Shown piece after piece: positions 1-8,938 of a stretch of DNA of 64,000 bases. Where the stretch lies: positions 1-64,000 of the forward strand of contig NZ_JAJSBI010000008.1 of NCBI RefSeq assembly GCF_021261325.1, written 5' to 3'. Source of the DNA: Streptomyces guryensis (GTDB lineage Bacteria > Actinomycetota > Actinomycetes > Streptomycetales > Streptomycetaceae). A model generated the notes under the pieces. It had not been told where the DNA came from and did not search any database. It saw only the letters and a list, made by a program, of their open reading frames with translations. The first letter of the stretch is position 1. Every line of letters starts with the position of its first letter. The position numbers were made by a program, and so were the translations under genes.

Positions 1-90
1 CTCGCCCCGACCGAAACCGGCCGAGAACGGGGTATCAACATATCTGGCGTTGATTTTTGGCACGCTGTTGAGTTCTCAAGGAACGGACGC
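1..90 (-). promoter_or_regulatory. rRNA operon leader (5' part of pre-16S transcript)
   Basis: Read on the minus strand, 66-90 gives CGTTCCTTGAGAACTCAACA, followed by a stretch ending near TATGTTGATACCCCGT. I recognise this as the conserved segment just upstream of 16S rRNA in Streptomyces, involved in antitermination and pre-rRNA processing. The 16S gene itself should begin shortly to the left of base 1, transcribed leftward. No rRNA body is present in the window. The assignment rests on memory of streptomycete rrn leaders, not on an alignment. Confidence 0.75.
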
Positions 91-153
91 TTCCTTTGTA
101 CTCACCCTCTCGGGCTTTCCTCCGGGCAGTTTCCCTTCGGTCTTGCGTTTCCG

Positions 154-182
154 ACTCTATCAGACCGTTTCCCGATCCGATT
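154..182 (-). promoter_or_regulatory. Proximal rrn promoter (-10 TAGAGT)
   Basis: On the minus strand the block TCTGATAGAGTCGGA carries a TAGAGT -10 box at 154-159. The block recurs upstream as TCTGATAAAGTCGGA. The -35 region is not consensus. Tandem copies with this -10 context are typical of Streptomyces rrn promoter arrays. Confidence 0.5.
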
Positions 183-235
183 TCCTCGGCGCTTTCCAGG
201 TTCCCGCTTTCGCGTTTCCCTTTCCGGCGGCTCCG

Positions 236-264
236 ACTTTATCAGAAGTTTCGAGCCGGACTGG
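236..264 (-). promoter_or_regulatory. Middle rrn promoter (-10 TAAAGT)
   Basis: TCTGATAAAGTCGGA on the minus strand puts a TAAAGT -10 at 236-241. It is a near-copy of the block about 80 bp downstream, so the two are probably duplicated promoters. The -35 is weak. Confidence 0.5.
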
Positions 265-381
265 CCGGCCGCTCGTTTCCGATTCATCGGGAGTGGCTTC
301 TTCTGAAATCGATGTTTCCGAGAAGCAGACAGATGCTCACCGCTGCCGACCGGACTAGATCCAGTTCCAGGCAACTGTTCG

Positions 382-410
382 AATCTACCTCCCCGCTTGG
401 TCCGTGTCAA
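382..410 (-). promoter_or_regulatory. Distal rrn promoter (TTGACA-17-TAGATT)
   Basis: Minus strand: consensus TTGACA at 405-410, a 17-nt spacer, and TAGATT at 382-387. This is the best housekeeping promoter in the window. It faces the rRNA leader, so it is read as the first promoter of the rrn operon. Confidence 0.75.
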
Positions 411-463
411 CGGCTCCTGTGGGGCGAAGGAGAGACTAACAGGTCAGGAGGTGTGGCCGCACA

Positions 464-1471
464 TCAGGCAGCCGTGGGCACCGTGGCGCTGCGCTCAGCT
501 GTCTCGACGTCACCCGTGGCTCCGGCACGGGCCGCTCGGCCGCCCAGGACGAAGACGTACACGAGGAAGGCGAGCTCTACGGCGACACCTATGCCTATTC
601 GCGTCCAGGTGGGCAGGCCCGACGGGGTGACGAAGCCTTCGATGGCGCCTGAGACGAAGAGGACGAGCGCGAGACCGATCGCCATGCCCACAGCGGCACG
701 GCCTTCCTCGGCTAGAGCCGTGCGACGGGCGCGCGGGCCAGGGTCTATGAGAGTCCAGCCGAGGCGGAGCCCGGTTCCGGCAGCCACGAAGACAGCGGTC
801 AGTTCGAGAAGGCCGTGTGGGAGGACGAGGCCCAGGAAGGTGTCGAGCCTGCCGGCCGAGGACATGAGCCCGAAGCCGACCCCGAGGTTCAGCATGTTCT
901 GGAGGAGGATCCAGAGGACGGGCAGTCCGAGGAAGATGCCGAGGATCAGGCACTGAGCGGCGGCCCAGGCGTTGTTCGTCCAGACCTGGGCCGCGAAGGA
1001 CGCCGCAGGGTGGCTTGAGTAGTACGTCTCGTACTGTCCCCCGGGACGGGTGAGTTCTCGCAGCTGGCTGGGGGCGGCAATCGTGGCCTGCACCTCGGGG
1101 TGGGTGCCGATCCACCAGCCCAGGAGGACGGCGACAACGGTGGACAGAAGCGCGGTGGGGATCCACCAGTGCCGCGATCGGTAGACCGCGGCAGGGAAGC
1201 CCTGGGTCAGGAAGCGTGAGACGTCTCGCCAGGATGCGCGTCGGGTGCCTGTCACTGCGCCACGCGCGCGTGCCACGAGCTGGCTGAGGCGTCCGGTCAG
1301 CTGGGGGTCCGGGGCGCTGGACTGGATCAGAGAGAGGTGGGTGGCCGTGCGCTGGTAGAGCGCGACGAGTTCGTCGGCCTCGGTGCCGGTGAGGCGGCGT
1401 TGACCCTTGAGGAGGGCGTCGAGGCGATCCCATTCCGCTCGGTGGGCAGTGACGAAGACGTCGAGGTCCAT
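464..1471 (-). CDS. SpoIIM (stage II sporulation protein M) family membrane protein
   Basis: A 335-residue protein with a soluble N-terminal part of about 100 residues (MDLDVFVTAHRAEWDRLDAL), then five or so hydrophobic segments from residue 101 to near the C-terminus. This is the layout of the SpoIIM/DUF95 family. In Bacillus SpoIIM helps peptidoglycan remodelling during engulfment. Actinomycetes do not engulf, so here the role is unknown and only a membrane function can be inferred. A GAGGAG-type ribosome site precedes the ATG. It is divergent from the RDD-family gene, with 128 bp between them, a pairing common in actinomycetes. The family assignment is firm, the function is not. Confidence 0.85.
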   Translation of the reverse strand: MDLDVFVTAHRAEWDRLDALLKGQRRLTGTEADELVALYQRTATHLSLIQSSAPDPQLTGRLSQLVARARGAVTGTRRASWRDVSRFLTQGFPAAVYRSRHWWIPTALLSTVVAVLLGWWIGTHPEVQATIAAPSQLRELTRPGGQYETYYSSHPAASFAAQVWTNNAWAAAQCLILGIFLGLPVLWILLQNMLNLGVGFGLMSSAGRLDTFLGLVLPHGLLELTAVFVAAGTGLRLGWTLIDPGPRARRTALAEEGRAAVGMAIGLALVLFVSGAIEGFVTPSGLPTWTRIGIGVAVELAFLVYVFVLGGRAARAGATGDVETAERSATVPTAA

Positions 1472-1599
1472 GATTTGCCTGCTCCTCGGCTGTTCGTCGG
1501 CGGCTCGTCGCGGTGTCAGCTTTTCGTACTGCGGCGCGATGCGCCCTCAGCTTGGCAGACTGACCGTTCAAGGGGCAGGCCAGGGGAAGGACTACGGGC

Positions 1600-2529
1600 G
1601 TGAGTGAGCTTGTGACGGGCGAGGCGGTGGCGCTGGAGTTGCGCCCCGCGAGGCTGCCCAGCAGGGCTCTTGCATTGTTGCTCGACCTGGCCGTGGCCAT
1701 GGTCGTCTACGTAGTCCTGACCATCGCTCTGGTCGCTGCCACGGCTTCGCTGGACGACGCGGCGCAGATCGCGGTGTCGATCGCGACGTTCGTTCTGGTG
1801 CTTGTGGGAGGGCCGATCGCGGTCGAGACGCTCAGCCATGGGCGGTCGCTCGGAAAGTTGGCGTGCGGGCTGCGGGTGGTGCGGGACGACGGAGGGCCGA
1901 TCCGGTTCCGGCATGCGCTGGTTCGGGGTGCGATCGGTGTGGTCGAGATCCTCATGACGTTCGGGGTCGTCGCCTGCATCGCATCCCTTGTGTCGGCTCG
2001 GGGGCGGCGGCTCGGCGACGTGTTCGCCGGGACTCTCGTCGTTCGGGAAAGGGTTCCTGTGGTGCGGACGGGCTTTCTGCCTCCCCCACCGCCCTGGCTG
2101 GCCGGGAGGTTCTCGGGGCTGGATCTGTCGGCGGTTCCCGACGGGCTGTGGCTCGCCGTCCGTCAGTATCTGTCGCGGATGCAGCAGCTGGACCCTCAGG
2201 TCAGCTGGGCCATGGCGAAGCGGCTCGCCTCGGACCTCTCGGCTGGGACGGGGACGCCCGTTCCACAGGGGGTTTCTCCGGCAGCGTATCTGGCGGCTGT
2301 GCTGCAGGAGCGGCAGGCCCGGGAGGCACGACGGGCCTTCGGGAACGGACCTGCGGTCGGGCGGCAGGGTGAGGCACCGACGCAGGTGGCTCCGGCACAC
2401 GAGACTCCACAGGCCGCGCAGGCATCCCAGGCCGCCGGGGCTGCCCGACCGGATGCCTCATCGAACGATGGTCCCGCCGGCAGCGTGAGCGGAGCCACCG
2501 AGTCCACCGGCTTCGTACCGCCGGCGTAA
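1600..2529 (+). CDS. RDD family membrane protein
   Basis: A 309-residue protein. Residues 1 to about 150 form an RDD domain: an early R-x-x-x-R-A-L segment followed by hydrophobic helices, and the second conserved block GGPIAVETLSHGRSLGKLAC with G-x-x-x-G-K. The C-terminal 150 residues are soluble, rich in Ala, Pro and Gln, and low in complexity. RDD proteins are integral membrane proteins, some proposed to be transporters, and the substrate here is unknown. The start is GTG at 1600, with GGGGAAGGA upstream. The neighbour across the divergent promoter region is the SpoIIM-like protein, which suggests a shared envelope role (inference). Confidence 0.85.
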   Translation: MSELVTGEAVALELRPARLPSRALALLLDLAVAMVVYVVLTIALVAATASLDDAAQIAVSIATFVLVLVGGPIAVETLSHGRSLGKLACGLRVVRDDGGPIRFRHALVRGAIGVVEILMTFGVVACIASLVSARGRRLGDVFAGTLVVRERVPVVRTGFLPPPPPWLAGRFSGLDLSAVPDGLWLAVRQYLSRMQQLDPQVSWAMAKRLASDLSAGTGTPVPQGVSPAAYLAAVLQERQAREARRAFGNGPAVGRQGEAPTQVAPAHETPQAAQASQAAGAARPDASSNDGPAGSVSGATESTGFVPPA

Positions 2530-2533
2530 CCCC

Positions 2534-2557
2534 GTCGCGGCCGCTGTCGGCCGCGAC
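2534..2557. terminator. Hairpin between convergent genes
   Basis: GTCGCGGCCG, loop CTGT, CGGCCGCGAC: a perfect 10-bp stem four bases after the RDD stop codon. There is no T tract, as is usual for streptomycete terminators. It could serve both converging genes. Confidence 0.7.
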
Positions 2558-2621
2558 GAGCCGTGTCGTCCAGGCAGCCTGGCCCGCGCGTTCTCCCGCA
2601 CTGCTTCGGCCAACGGCTCGC

Positions 2622-3236
2622 TCAGGTGAATGTGGACGGCGCCGATTCGAGGTCTTCCAGCTCGATGCCGGGCGCGGCGAGCACCACGTCGCCGGCGACG
2701 TGTACGGCGTGCTGCCCACCCGTGTCGAGCGCTGTGACCTGGTATTCGTCCACGGTGAGGGGGCCGTTGTCAGTGGCGTGTGTTTCTCTTTTCACCAAGG
2801 CCCAGGACTGGTCCACGGTGCGCGGGGCGAGGACGGGGTCGGTGAAGGCGACGAGGCGTACGCGGGTGGCTGTGGCGGAGGGGGTGAGGCGCAGGAGACG
2901 GGTGGTCGCGATGAGGAACGCGGGGGATGTGCCGGTGAAGGCATGGGCGCGGACGTTGCCTTCGGTGGCATGAGCTCCGGTGGGGTCCGTACGGACCCAG
3001 GTGACGCCGTCGAGGGCGGCACCGCGGACCTGCCAGCCCGCGGCGTGCAGTTCGAGGCGGATGGGGCGGCCCAGTTCGTCGAGGGCCAGATCGACGGAAC
3101 CCCGGTGATCGCCCGAGGTGGTGGTGAGTTGGGAGACATAGCGCCAGCCGGAGGGGCCGGGGGCGCAGTGGAAGTGCTCTTCTGCGAGGGGGGTGTGATC
3201 GTGCGGATCGTGGAGCGAATAACGGCCGCGGGGCAT
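2622..3236 (-). CDS. Conserved hypothetical protein
   Basis: I do not recognise the family. The 204-residue product has no signal peptide or membrane segment. It starts MPRGRYSLHDPHDHTPLAEE and contains a long beta-rich region with alternating charged and hydrophobic residues. I placed the start at the ATG ending at 3236, 17 codons inside the longest reading frame, because AGGA lies about 6 nt upstream and the extra N-terminal segment looks non-coding. It sits just downstream of ahcY in opposite context to the RDD gene. Third-position GC is high, so it is very likely a real gene. Confidence 0.65.
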   Translation of the reverse strand: MPRGRYSLHDPHDHTPLAEEHFHCAPGPSGWRYVSQLTTTSGDHRGSVDLALDELGRPIRLELHAAGWQVRGAALDGVTWVRTDPTGAHATEGNVRAHAFTGTSPAFLIATTRLLRLTPSATATRVRLVAFTDPVLAPRTVDQSWALVKRETHATDNGPLTVDEYQVTALDTGGQHAVHVAGDVVLAAPGIELEDLESAPSTFT

Positions 3237-3289
3237 GGGAGTCCTGGGTCTTGACGGGCTGGTCCGGCCAACGGGCCACAGAGCCAAAG

Positions 3290-3326
3290 GGGCAGGCCCC
3301 CGGCACGGGGGTGCGGGGGCCTGCCT
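3290..3326 (-). terminator. Hairpin downstream of ahcY
   Basis: GGCAGGCCCCC (3291-3301) pairs perfectly with GGGGGCCTGCC (3315-3325) around a 13-nt loop, about 70 bp beyond the ahcY stop codon. It lies between ahcY and the small hypothetical gene, which read in the same direction, so it probably separates the two transcripts. Confidence 0.65.
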
Positions 3327-3393
3327 CTGAGGAACTGCTGGTGGTGAGCGTGTCAGCGCACCGACGCGCTCACCGTGGGCTTCGCCGAGCCGC

Positions 3394-4851
<1,458 letters not shown>

Positions 4852-5316
4852 TGCTAGCTGCTCCTCGGGGTTGGGGCGAGGTGGGTACGGCTGGTCTGCG
4901 CGGCGGCGGACACAGGGGTGCCCGAAGAGGACACGAACATGCCCGCGTACGCACAGCGCAGTCCGTCGGAGGCCCTCTCTCCCTCGGTCGGTCCGCGGTG
5001 GGACCGCCCGACCGCCATCAGCAGCGACGTCTGGCTCGGTTCCAAGCTACACCGGCCGCCCGGCGGCCCCCAGTCCGCCTTCGAACACATCGCGCCGATC
5101 GGGAGGTGCAGCGGGTGCCGGTTGGGAGGGCTGGGAGGGCAGTAACAGGACACCTACGAACGACAGGACGGGGGGACGGGAGGCGCCGGACCAGGGCGAA
5201 CAGGGACTTTCGCAACTTTGAGTCGAGCTGCGGATGCTGCAGGATGCCAGAAGATCGGAAACCGCTGATCGATCTTGCGGGGCGTCCGGGACGGCGCTTC
5301 GTGCGACAAAGGCGTT
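4852..5316. other. Divergent intergenic region ahcY / PTS gene
   Basis: About 465 bp without a supported gene. It must hold the ahcY promoter and leader (minus strand) and the PTS promoter (plus strand). The one strong structure is the hairpin at 4985-5014. I see no clear consensus promoter for either gene. Confidence 0.5.
4985..5014 (-). promoter_or_regulatory. Long hairpin in ahcY 5' region
   Basis: CGGTCGG (4985-4991) pairs with CCGACCG (5008-5014), and inside it GCGGT pairs with ACCGC around a GGG loop, with a 3-nt bulge on one side. The structure is 134-163 nt upstream of the ahcY start. It could be part of an RNA leader element or an operator. I could not match it to the SAH or SAM riboswitch consensus by eye. 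Confidence 0.35.
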
Positions 5317-5400
5317 AGGAGATCGATGTGACCAATCCGGCCGGCTCTCCCCCCCACGGGCGGCGGCAATGTCGAGCGGGGGCGGCTGAAGCTGCTCGCA
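5317..5400 (+). other. Apparent true 5' end of the PTS gene, with a C7-run frameshift
   Basis: AGGAG at 5317-5321 sits 6 nt before a GTG at 5328, an ideal start. This frame (MTNPAGSPP...) runs off the PTS frame. Skipping one base in the run of seven C at 5349-5355 joins it to TGGGNVERGRLKLLAVTACP, which completes the first beta strand of the IIB domain. So the sequence carries one extra C relative to the expected gene, either a real frameshift or a homopolymer error in the assembly. Confidence 0.6.
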
Positions 5401-7431
5401 GTGACCGCATGCCCGACCGGCATCGCACACACGTATATGGCTGCGGAGAGGCTCGCGCAGGCTGCCGAGAGCCGTGGCATCGACATGAAGGTGGAGACCC
5501 AGGGATCCATCGGGGCTGAAAATGTCCTCCAAGACAACGATGTCAGAACTGCGGACGGGATCATCGTGGCCGCGGACAAGGACGTGGATCTGAGTCGTTT
5601 CGCGGGCAAGCGGGTTCTCAAGGTCGGAGTGGCCGAGGGGATTCACCACCCCGAGCAGTTGATCGAGCAGGTGCGGTCGGCGCCGGTCCATGAGCCCGGT
5701 GGCGCCGCGGTGGCTTCGTCGGCGGGCGGTGGCAGGGAGCGGAGCGTCACGTACAAGGCGCTGATGAACGGGGTCAGTTACATGATCCCGTTCGTGGTGG
5801 TCGGCGGGTTGCTGATCGCTGTCTCGCTCTCGCTCGGCGGGCATACGGACCCTTCCGGGGGCCTGGTCATCCCGAAGGGCTCCTTCTGGATGGACGTGAA
5901 CAACATCGGGGTCATCGGCTTCACGCTGATGGTGCCGATTCTGTCCGGGTACATCGCGTACGCCATCGCCGACCGGCCCGCGCTCGTGCCGGGCATGATC
6001 GGTGGCTGGATCGCGAACACCGGGTCGCTGTACGACTCCAAGGCGGGGGCGGGGTTCATCGGGGCGATCGTGACCGGGTTCCTCGCCGGGTATCTGGTGC
6101 TGTGGATCAAGAAGGTCCGGGTCCCCAGGTTCGTACAGCCGATCATGCCGATCATCGTGATCCCGATTGTCGCGACGACGGTGCTCGGGATGTGCTTCAT
6201 CTACGTCATCGGGAAGCCGATCGCGTGGGTTTTCGAGCATCTGACCAGCTGGCTCGGTGGATTGACGGGCACGAGTGCGGTCCTGCTCGGCACGATTCTG
6301 GGACTCATGATCGCGTTCGACATGGGCGGGCCGGTGAACAAGACGGCGTTCCTGTTCGGCGCCGGGCTCATCGCGACCGGCAACCAGACGGTCATGGGTA
6401 TGTGCGCCGCCGCGATCCCGGTCATGCCTCTGGGGCAGGGGCTGGCGACGCTGATGCGGAAGCGGCTCTACACCGGGCAGGAGCGGGAGACCGGGCTCGC
6501 CTCCCTGTTCATGGGCTGTTTCGGTATCTCCGAGGGTGCGATCCCGTTCGCGGCGGCGCGGCCCGCGCAGGTCATCCCGGCCAACATGCTCGGTGGCGCG
6601 GTGGCCGGCGCGGTCGCCGGGGTCGCGGGAGTGAAGGACGCGGTGCCGCACGGTGGACCGATCGTGGCCGTGCTGGGCGCGGTGAGCGGCGTACCGATGT
6701 TCTTCGTCGCGGTGGTGATCGGCACGGTCGTCACGGCGTTGACCACGGTGACGCTGGTCGACATCGCTGAGCGCAGGCGGCGCGGTGTGCCGGTGGTCGG
6801 TGCGGGTGTGGCGGACGCCGAGCCCGCGCTGGTCCCGGTGGGCGCCGGTGTGTCTTCGGGGTCGGGCGAGCACGCCGTCGTGGCGCCACGGGCCGAGCGT
6901 GGGTCCACGCCGCCCGCTTCCGGCTCGGCGGATGCGGGCCCTGCGCCCGAGGACGCCCCCGCCGATGCCGGTGCCGATATCCTCTCCGGCTACCTCACCG
7001 AGCGGACCGTCAAGATACGGCTCGACGCACCGGAGAAAGAGGCCGCCATCCGGGAGATGGCGGAGCTGCTGGCCCGGAGCGGTGAGGTGGCGGACGTGGA
7101 CGAGCTCGTGCGGACGGCGCTGCGACGCGAGGGGCAGGGCACCACCGGGCTCGGCGAGGAGATCGCGATTCCGCATGCGAAGACGGATGCGGTGATGGCG
7201 CCGGTGGTCGGGTTCGCCCGCTCCGACGAGGGCGTCGAGTGGGGCTCCATGGACGGTACGAAGGCGCGGCTGGTGTTCATGATCGCCGTACCGCAGGCCG
7301 CCGCGGGCGATGAGCACCTGCGGATTCTGGCGCTGCTGTCGCGGAAGTTGATGGACGCCGGGTTCCGGGAGCGGCTGACGATGGCCGAGGACGAGCGGGC
7401 CGTCCTCGGGGTGCTGAGCGAGATCCGGTAG
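5401..7431 (+). CDS. PTS fructose-type permease, fused IIB-IIC-IIA
   Basis: Phosphotransferase-system permease for a hexose, most like the fructose/mannitol class. Domains counted from the in-frame GTG: IIB at 1-100 with the phospho-cysteine in TACPTGIAH (Cys4); a multi-helix IIC membrane domain at about 120-460; an Ala/Pro-rich linker; and IIA at about 530-676 with the phospho-histidine in GEEIAIPHAKT (His592). The B-C-A order differs from the A-B-C order I remember for S. coelicolor FruA. Starting at 5401 would delete the first strand of IIB, so the gene probably starts at 5328 and is out of frame (see the 5' end entry). No fruR or fruK is adjacent. Substrate is inferred. Confidence 0.88.
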   Translation: MTACPTGIAHTYMAAERLAQAAESRGIDMKVETQGSIGAENVLQDNDVRTADGIIVAADKDVDLSRFAGKRVLKVGVAEGIHHPEQLIEQVRSAPVHEPGGAAVASSAGGGRERSVTYKALMNGVSYMIPFVVVGGLLIAVSLSLGGHTDPSGGLVIPKGSFWMDVNNIGVIGFTLMVPILSGYIAYAIADRPALVPGMIGGWIANTGSLYDSKAGAGFIGAIVTGFLAGYLVLWIKKVRVPRFVQPIMPIIVIPIVATTVLGMCFIYVIGKPIAWVFEHLTSWLGGLTGTSAVLLGTILGLMIAFDMGGPVNKTAFLFGAGLIATGNQTVMGMCAAAIPVMPLGQGLATLMRKRLYTGQERETGLASLFMGCFGISEGAIPFAAARPAQVIPANMLGGAVAGAVAGVAGVKDAVPHGGPIVAVLGAVSGVPMFFVAVVIGTVVTALTTVTLVDIAERRRRGVPVVGAGVADAEPALVPVGAGVSSGSGEHAVVAPRAERGSTPPASGSADAGPAPEDAPADAGADILSGYLTERTVKIRLDAPEKEAAIREMAELLARSGEVADVDELVRTALRREGQGTTGLGEEIAIPHAKTDAVMAPVVGFARSDEGVEWGSMDGTKARLVFMIAVPQAAAGDEHLRILALLSRKLMDAGFRERLTMAEDERAVLGVLSEIR

Positions 7432-7439
7432 TCGGCCCA

Positions 7440-7467
7440 GGGCCCGCGCCGTCGAGGGCGCGGGCCC
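7440..7467 (+). terminator. Terminator of the PTS gene
   Basis: GGGCCCGCGCC (7440-7450) and GGCGCGGGCCC (7457-7467) form a perfect 11-bp stem with a 6-nt loop, starting 8 nt after the stop codon. Confidence 0.8.
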
Positions 7468-7771
7468 GCACAGCCGGTTCACAGCGGGCCGCTGCCCTCT
7501 GCACGGCGCGGATGTTCCGCGTCGGGCGGGTCGTCGAGGTGGGCGGCGATCACATCGCCTGCTGCGTGGGGGAGGCCGAGAAGGTGCCCGAGGGTCGGCT
7601 TTTCGTGCTCGGCGGTCGCCGGTCGAACTCGCGGGACTCACGGGCCTTCCCCGACGATCACGGAGGCACGGTGCCCGTGAGCGCGGTCCAGGGCCGTGGG
7701 ACGGACGACTGCACCGGTCTGGCTCTACTCGGGGTGGCCGCGTTGATGGGTGGCGGTGCAGGTATGACGAC
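7468..7771. other. Intergenic stretch, no supported gene
   Basis: About 300 bp between the PTS terminator and a second hairpin. Open frames cross it on both strands, but none has a ribosome site, recognisable motifs or a consistent third-position GC pattern. It may be decayed coding sequence. I see no defined element. Confidence 0.4.
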
Positions 7772-7801
7772 GGGGCCCACCGAGCGTTCGGCGGGCCCCT
7801 T
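7772..7801. terminator. Bidirectional hairpin terminator
   Basis: GGGGCCCACCGA (7772-7783), loop GCGT, TCGGCGGGCCCC (7788-7799): 11 of 12 positions pair. It lies about 20 bp beyond the cation-efflux stop codon on the minus strand and faces the PTS gene from the other side. Confidence 0.7.
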
Positions 7802-7821
7802 GGCCGTATGGCGAAGTGGTG

Positions 7822-8802
7822 TCAGTGACCGGCGGGGTGGGGTGCCGGTCCGCCGGGCGTGGCCTCGCGGTCGGGGCCCTTGGCGGCCTCGGCCTCGCTG
7901 TAGATGTCCGGTTCTAGGTAGATGACGCGGGCGATGGGGACGGCGGCGCGGATGCGGGCCTCTGCGGCGTTGATGGCGGAGGCGACCTCGGCGGCCGTGT
8001 CGTCGTGCTGGACGGCGATCTTCGCGGCGATCAGCAGTTCCTCGGGACCGAGGTGGAGGGTGCGCATGTGGATGATGCCGGTGACCGTGTCGCCGTCCAC
8101 GATGGCCGCCTCGATCTGCTTGACCTCGTCGATCCCGGCGGCCTCGCCGAGCAGGAGCGACTTGGTCTCGGCGGCGAGGACGAGGGCGATCAGGACGAGC
8201 AGGACGCCGATGCAGACCGTGCCGATGCCGTCCCAGACGCCGTCGCCGGTGAGCAGGGCGAGGCCGACACCGCCGAGCGCGAGGACCAGACCGATCAGTG
8301 CGCCGAAGTCCTCCAGGAGGACCACGGGCAGCTCCGGCGCCTTGGCGCGGCGGATGAACTGCGACCAGGACAGCTTGCCGCGCAGCTCGTTCGACTCCTT
8401 GATGGCCGTCTTGAAGGAGTAGCCCTCGGCGATGACCGCGAAGACGAGGACGCCCACCGGCCAGTACCAGTGCTCCACCTCGTGCGGGTGGCGGATCTTC
8501 TCGTAGCCCTCGTAGATGGCGAACATGCCGCCGACCGAGAAGAGGACGATCGAGACGAGGAAGGCGTAGATGTACCGCTCGCGGCCGTAGCCGAAGGGGT
8601 GCTGCGGGGTCGCCTCGCGCTGGGCCTTCTTGCCGCCGATCAGCAGCAGGAACTGATTGCCCGAGTCGGCGAGCGAGTGGACGCCCTCGGCGAGCAACGA
8701 CGAGGAACCGCTGAACGCGAACGCCACGAACTTCGATACCGCGATCGCGAGGTTGGCTCCGAGTGCCGCCACGATCGCCCTGGTGCCGCCTGACGCGCTC
8801 AT
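7822..8802 (-). CDS. Cation diffusion facilitator (CDF) family transporter
   Basis: A 326-residue proton-coupled exporter of divalent metal, probably Zn, Co or Fe. The N-terminal half has six hydrophobic segments. The metal-site motif H-x-x-x-D lies in EGVHSLADSGNQ of the second helix, and an acidic motif LLEDFGALIG lies in the fifth. The C-terminal 90 residues form the cytoplasmic ferredoxin-like domain. The last 25 residues are a Pro/Gly tail. It is last in a minus-strand run manB, Trm112, SIS, manA, CDF, but with 136 bp after manA, so co-transcription is uncertain. Metal specificity cannot be read from the sequence. Confidence 0.92.
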   Translation of the reverse strand: MSASGGTRAIVAALGANLAIAVSKFVAFAFSGSSSLLAEGVHSLADSGNQFLLLIGGKKAQREATPQHPFGYGRERYIYAFLVSIVLFSVGGMFAIYEGYEKIRHPHEVEHWYWPVGVLVFAVIAEGYSFKTAIKESNELRGKLSWSQFIRRAKAPELPVVLLEDFGALIGLVLALGGVGLALLTGDGVWDGIGTVCIGVLLVLIALVLAAETKSLLLGEAAGIDEVKQIEAAIVDGDTVTGIIHMRTLHLGPEELLIAAKIAVQHDDTAAEVASAINAAEARIRAAVPIARVIYLEPDIYSEAEAAKGPDREATPGGPAPHPAGH

Positions 8803-8938
8803 GTGTCCGCGTTGTCCCTTCGCCTTCGTACGTACGCCGTCCGGGGTCCCGCCTCGTCGTGGCTTTGCCCGTCCTTTGCCGGTGGGCCATTCTTGCAGCC
8901 CTGCCCGGCGACAGCGCGTCAGGTATCCACAACCCCGG

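Noticed and set aside
4985..5014. Calling the ahcY leader an SAH riboswitch
   Set aside because: Only one hairpin is evident; I could not find the conserved core, so only a structure is reported.
5047..7641. An 864-codon minus-strand frame across the PTS gene
   Set aside because: Antisense shadow with His/Arg/Asp-rich composition; the plus strand has complete PTS domains.
7512..7925. Possible small gene between the PTS and CDF genes
   Set aside because: No ribosome site or motifs, and its 3' part lies antisense to the CDF gene.
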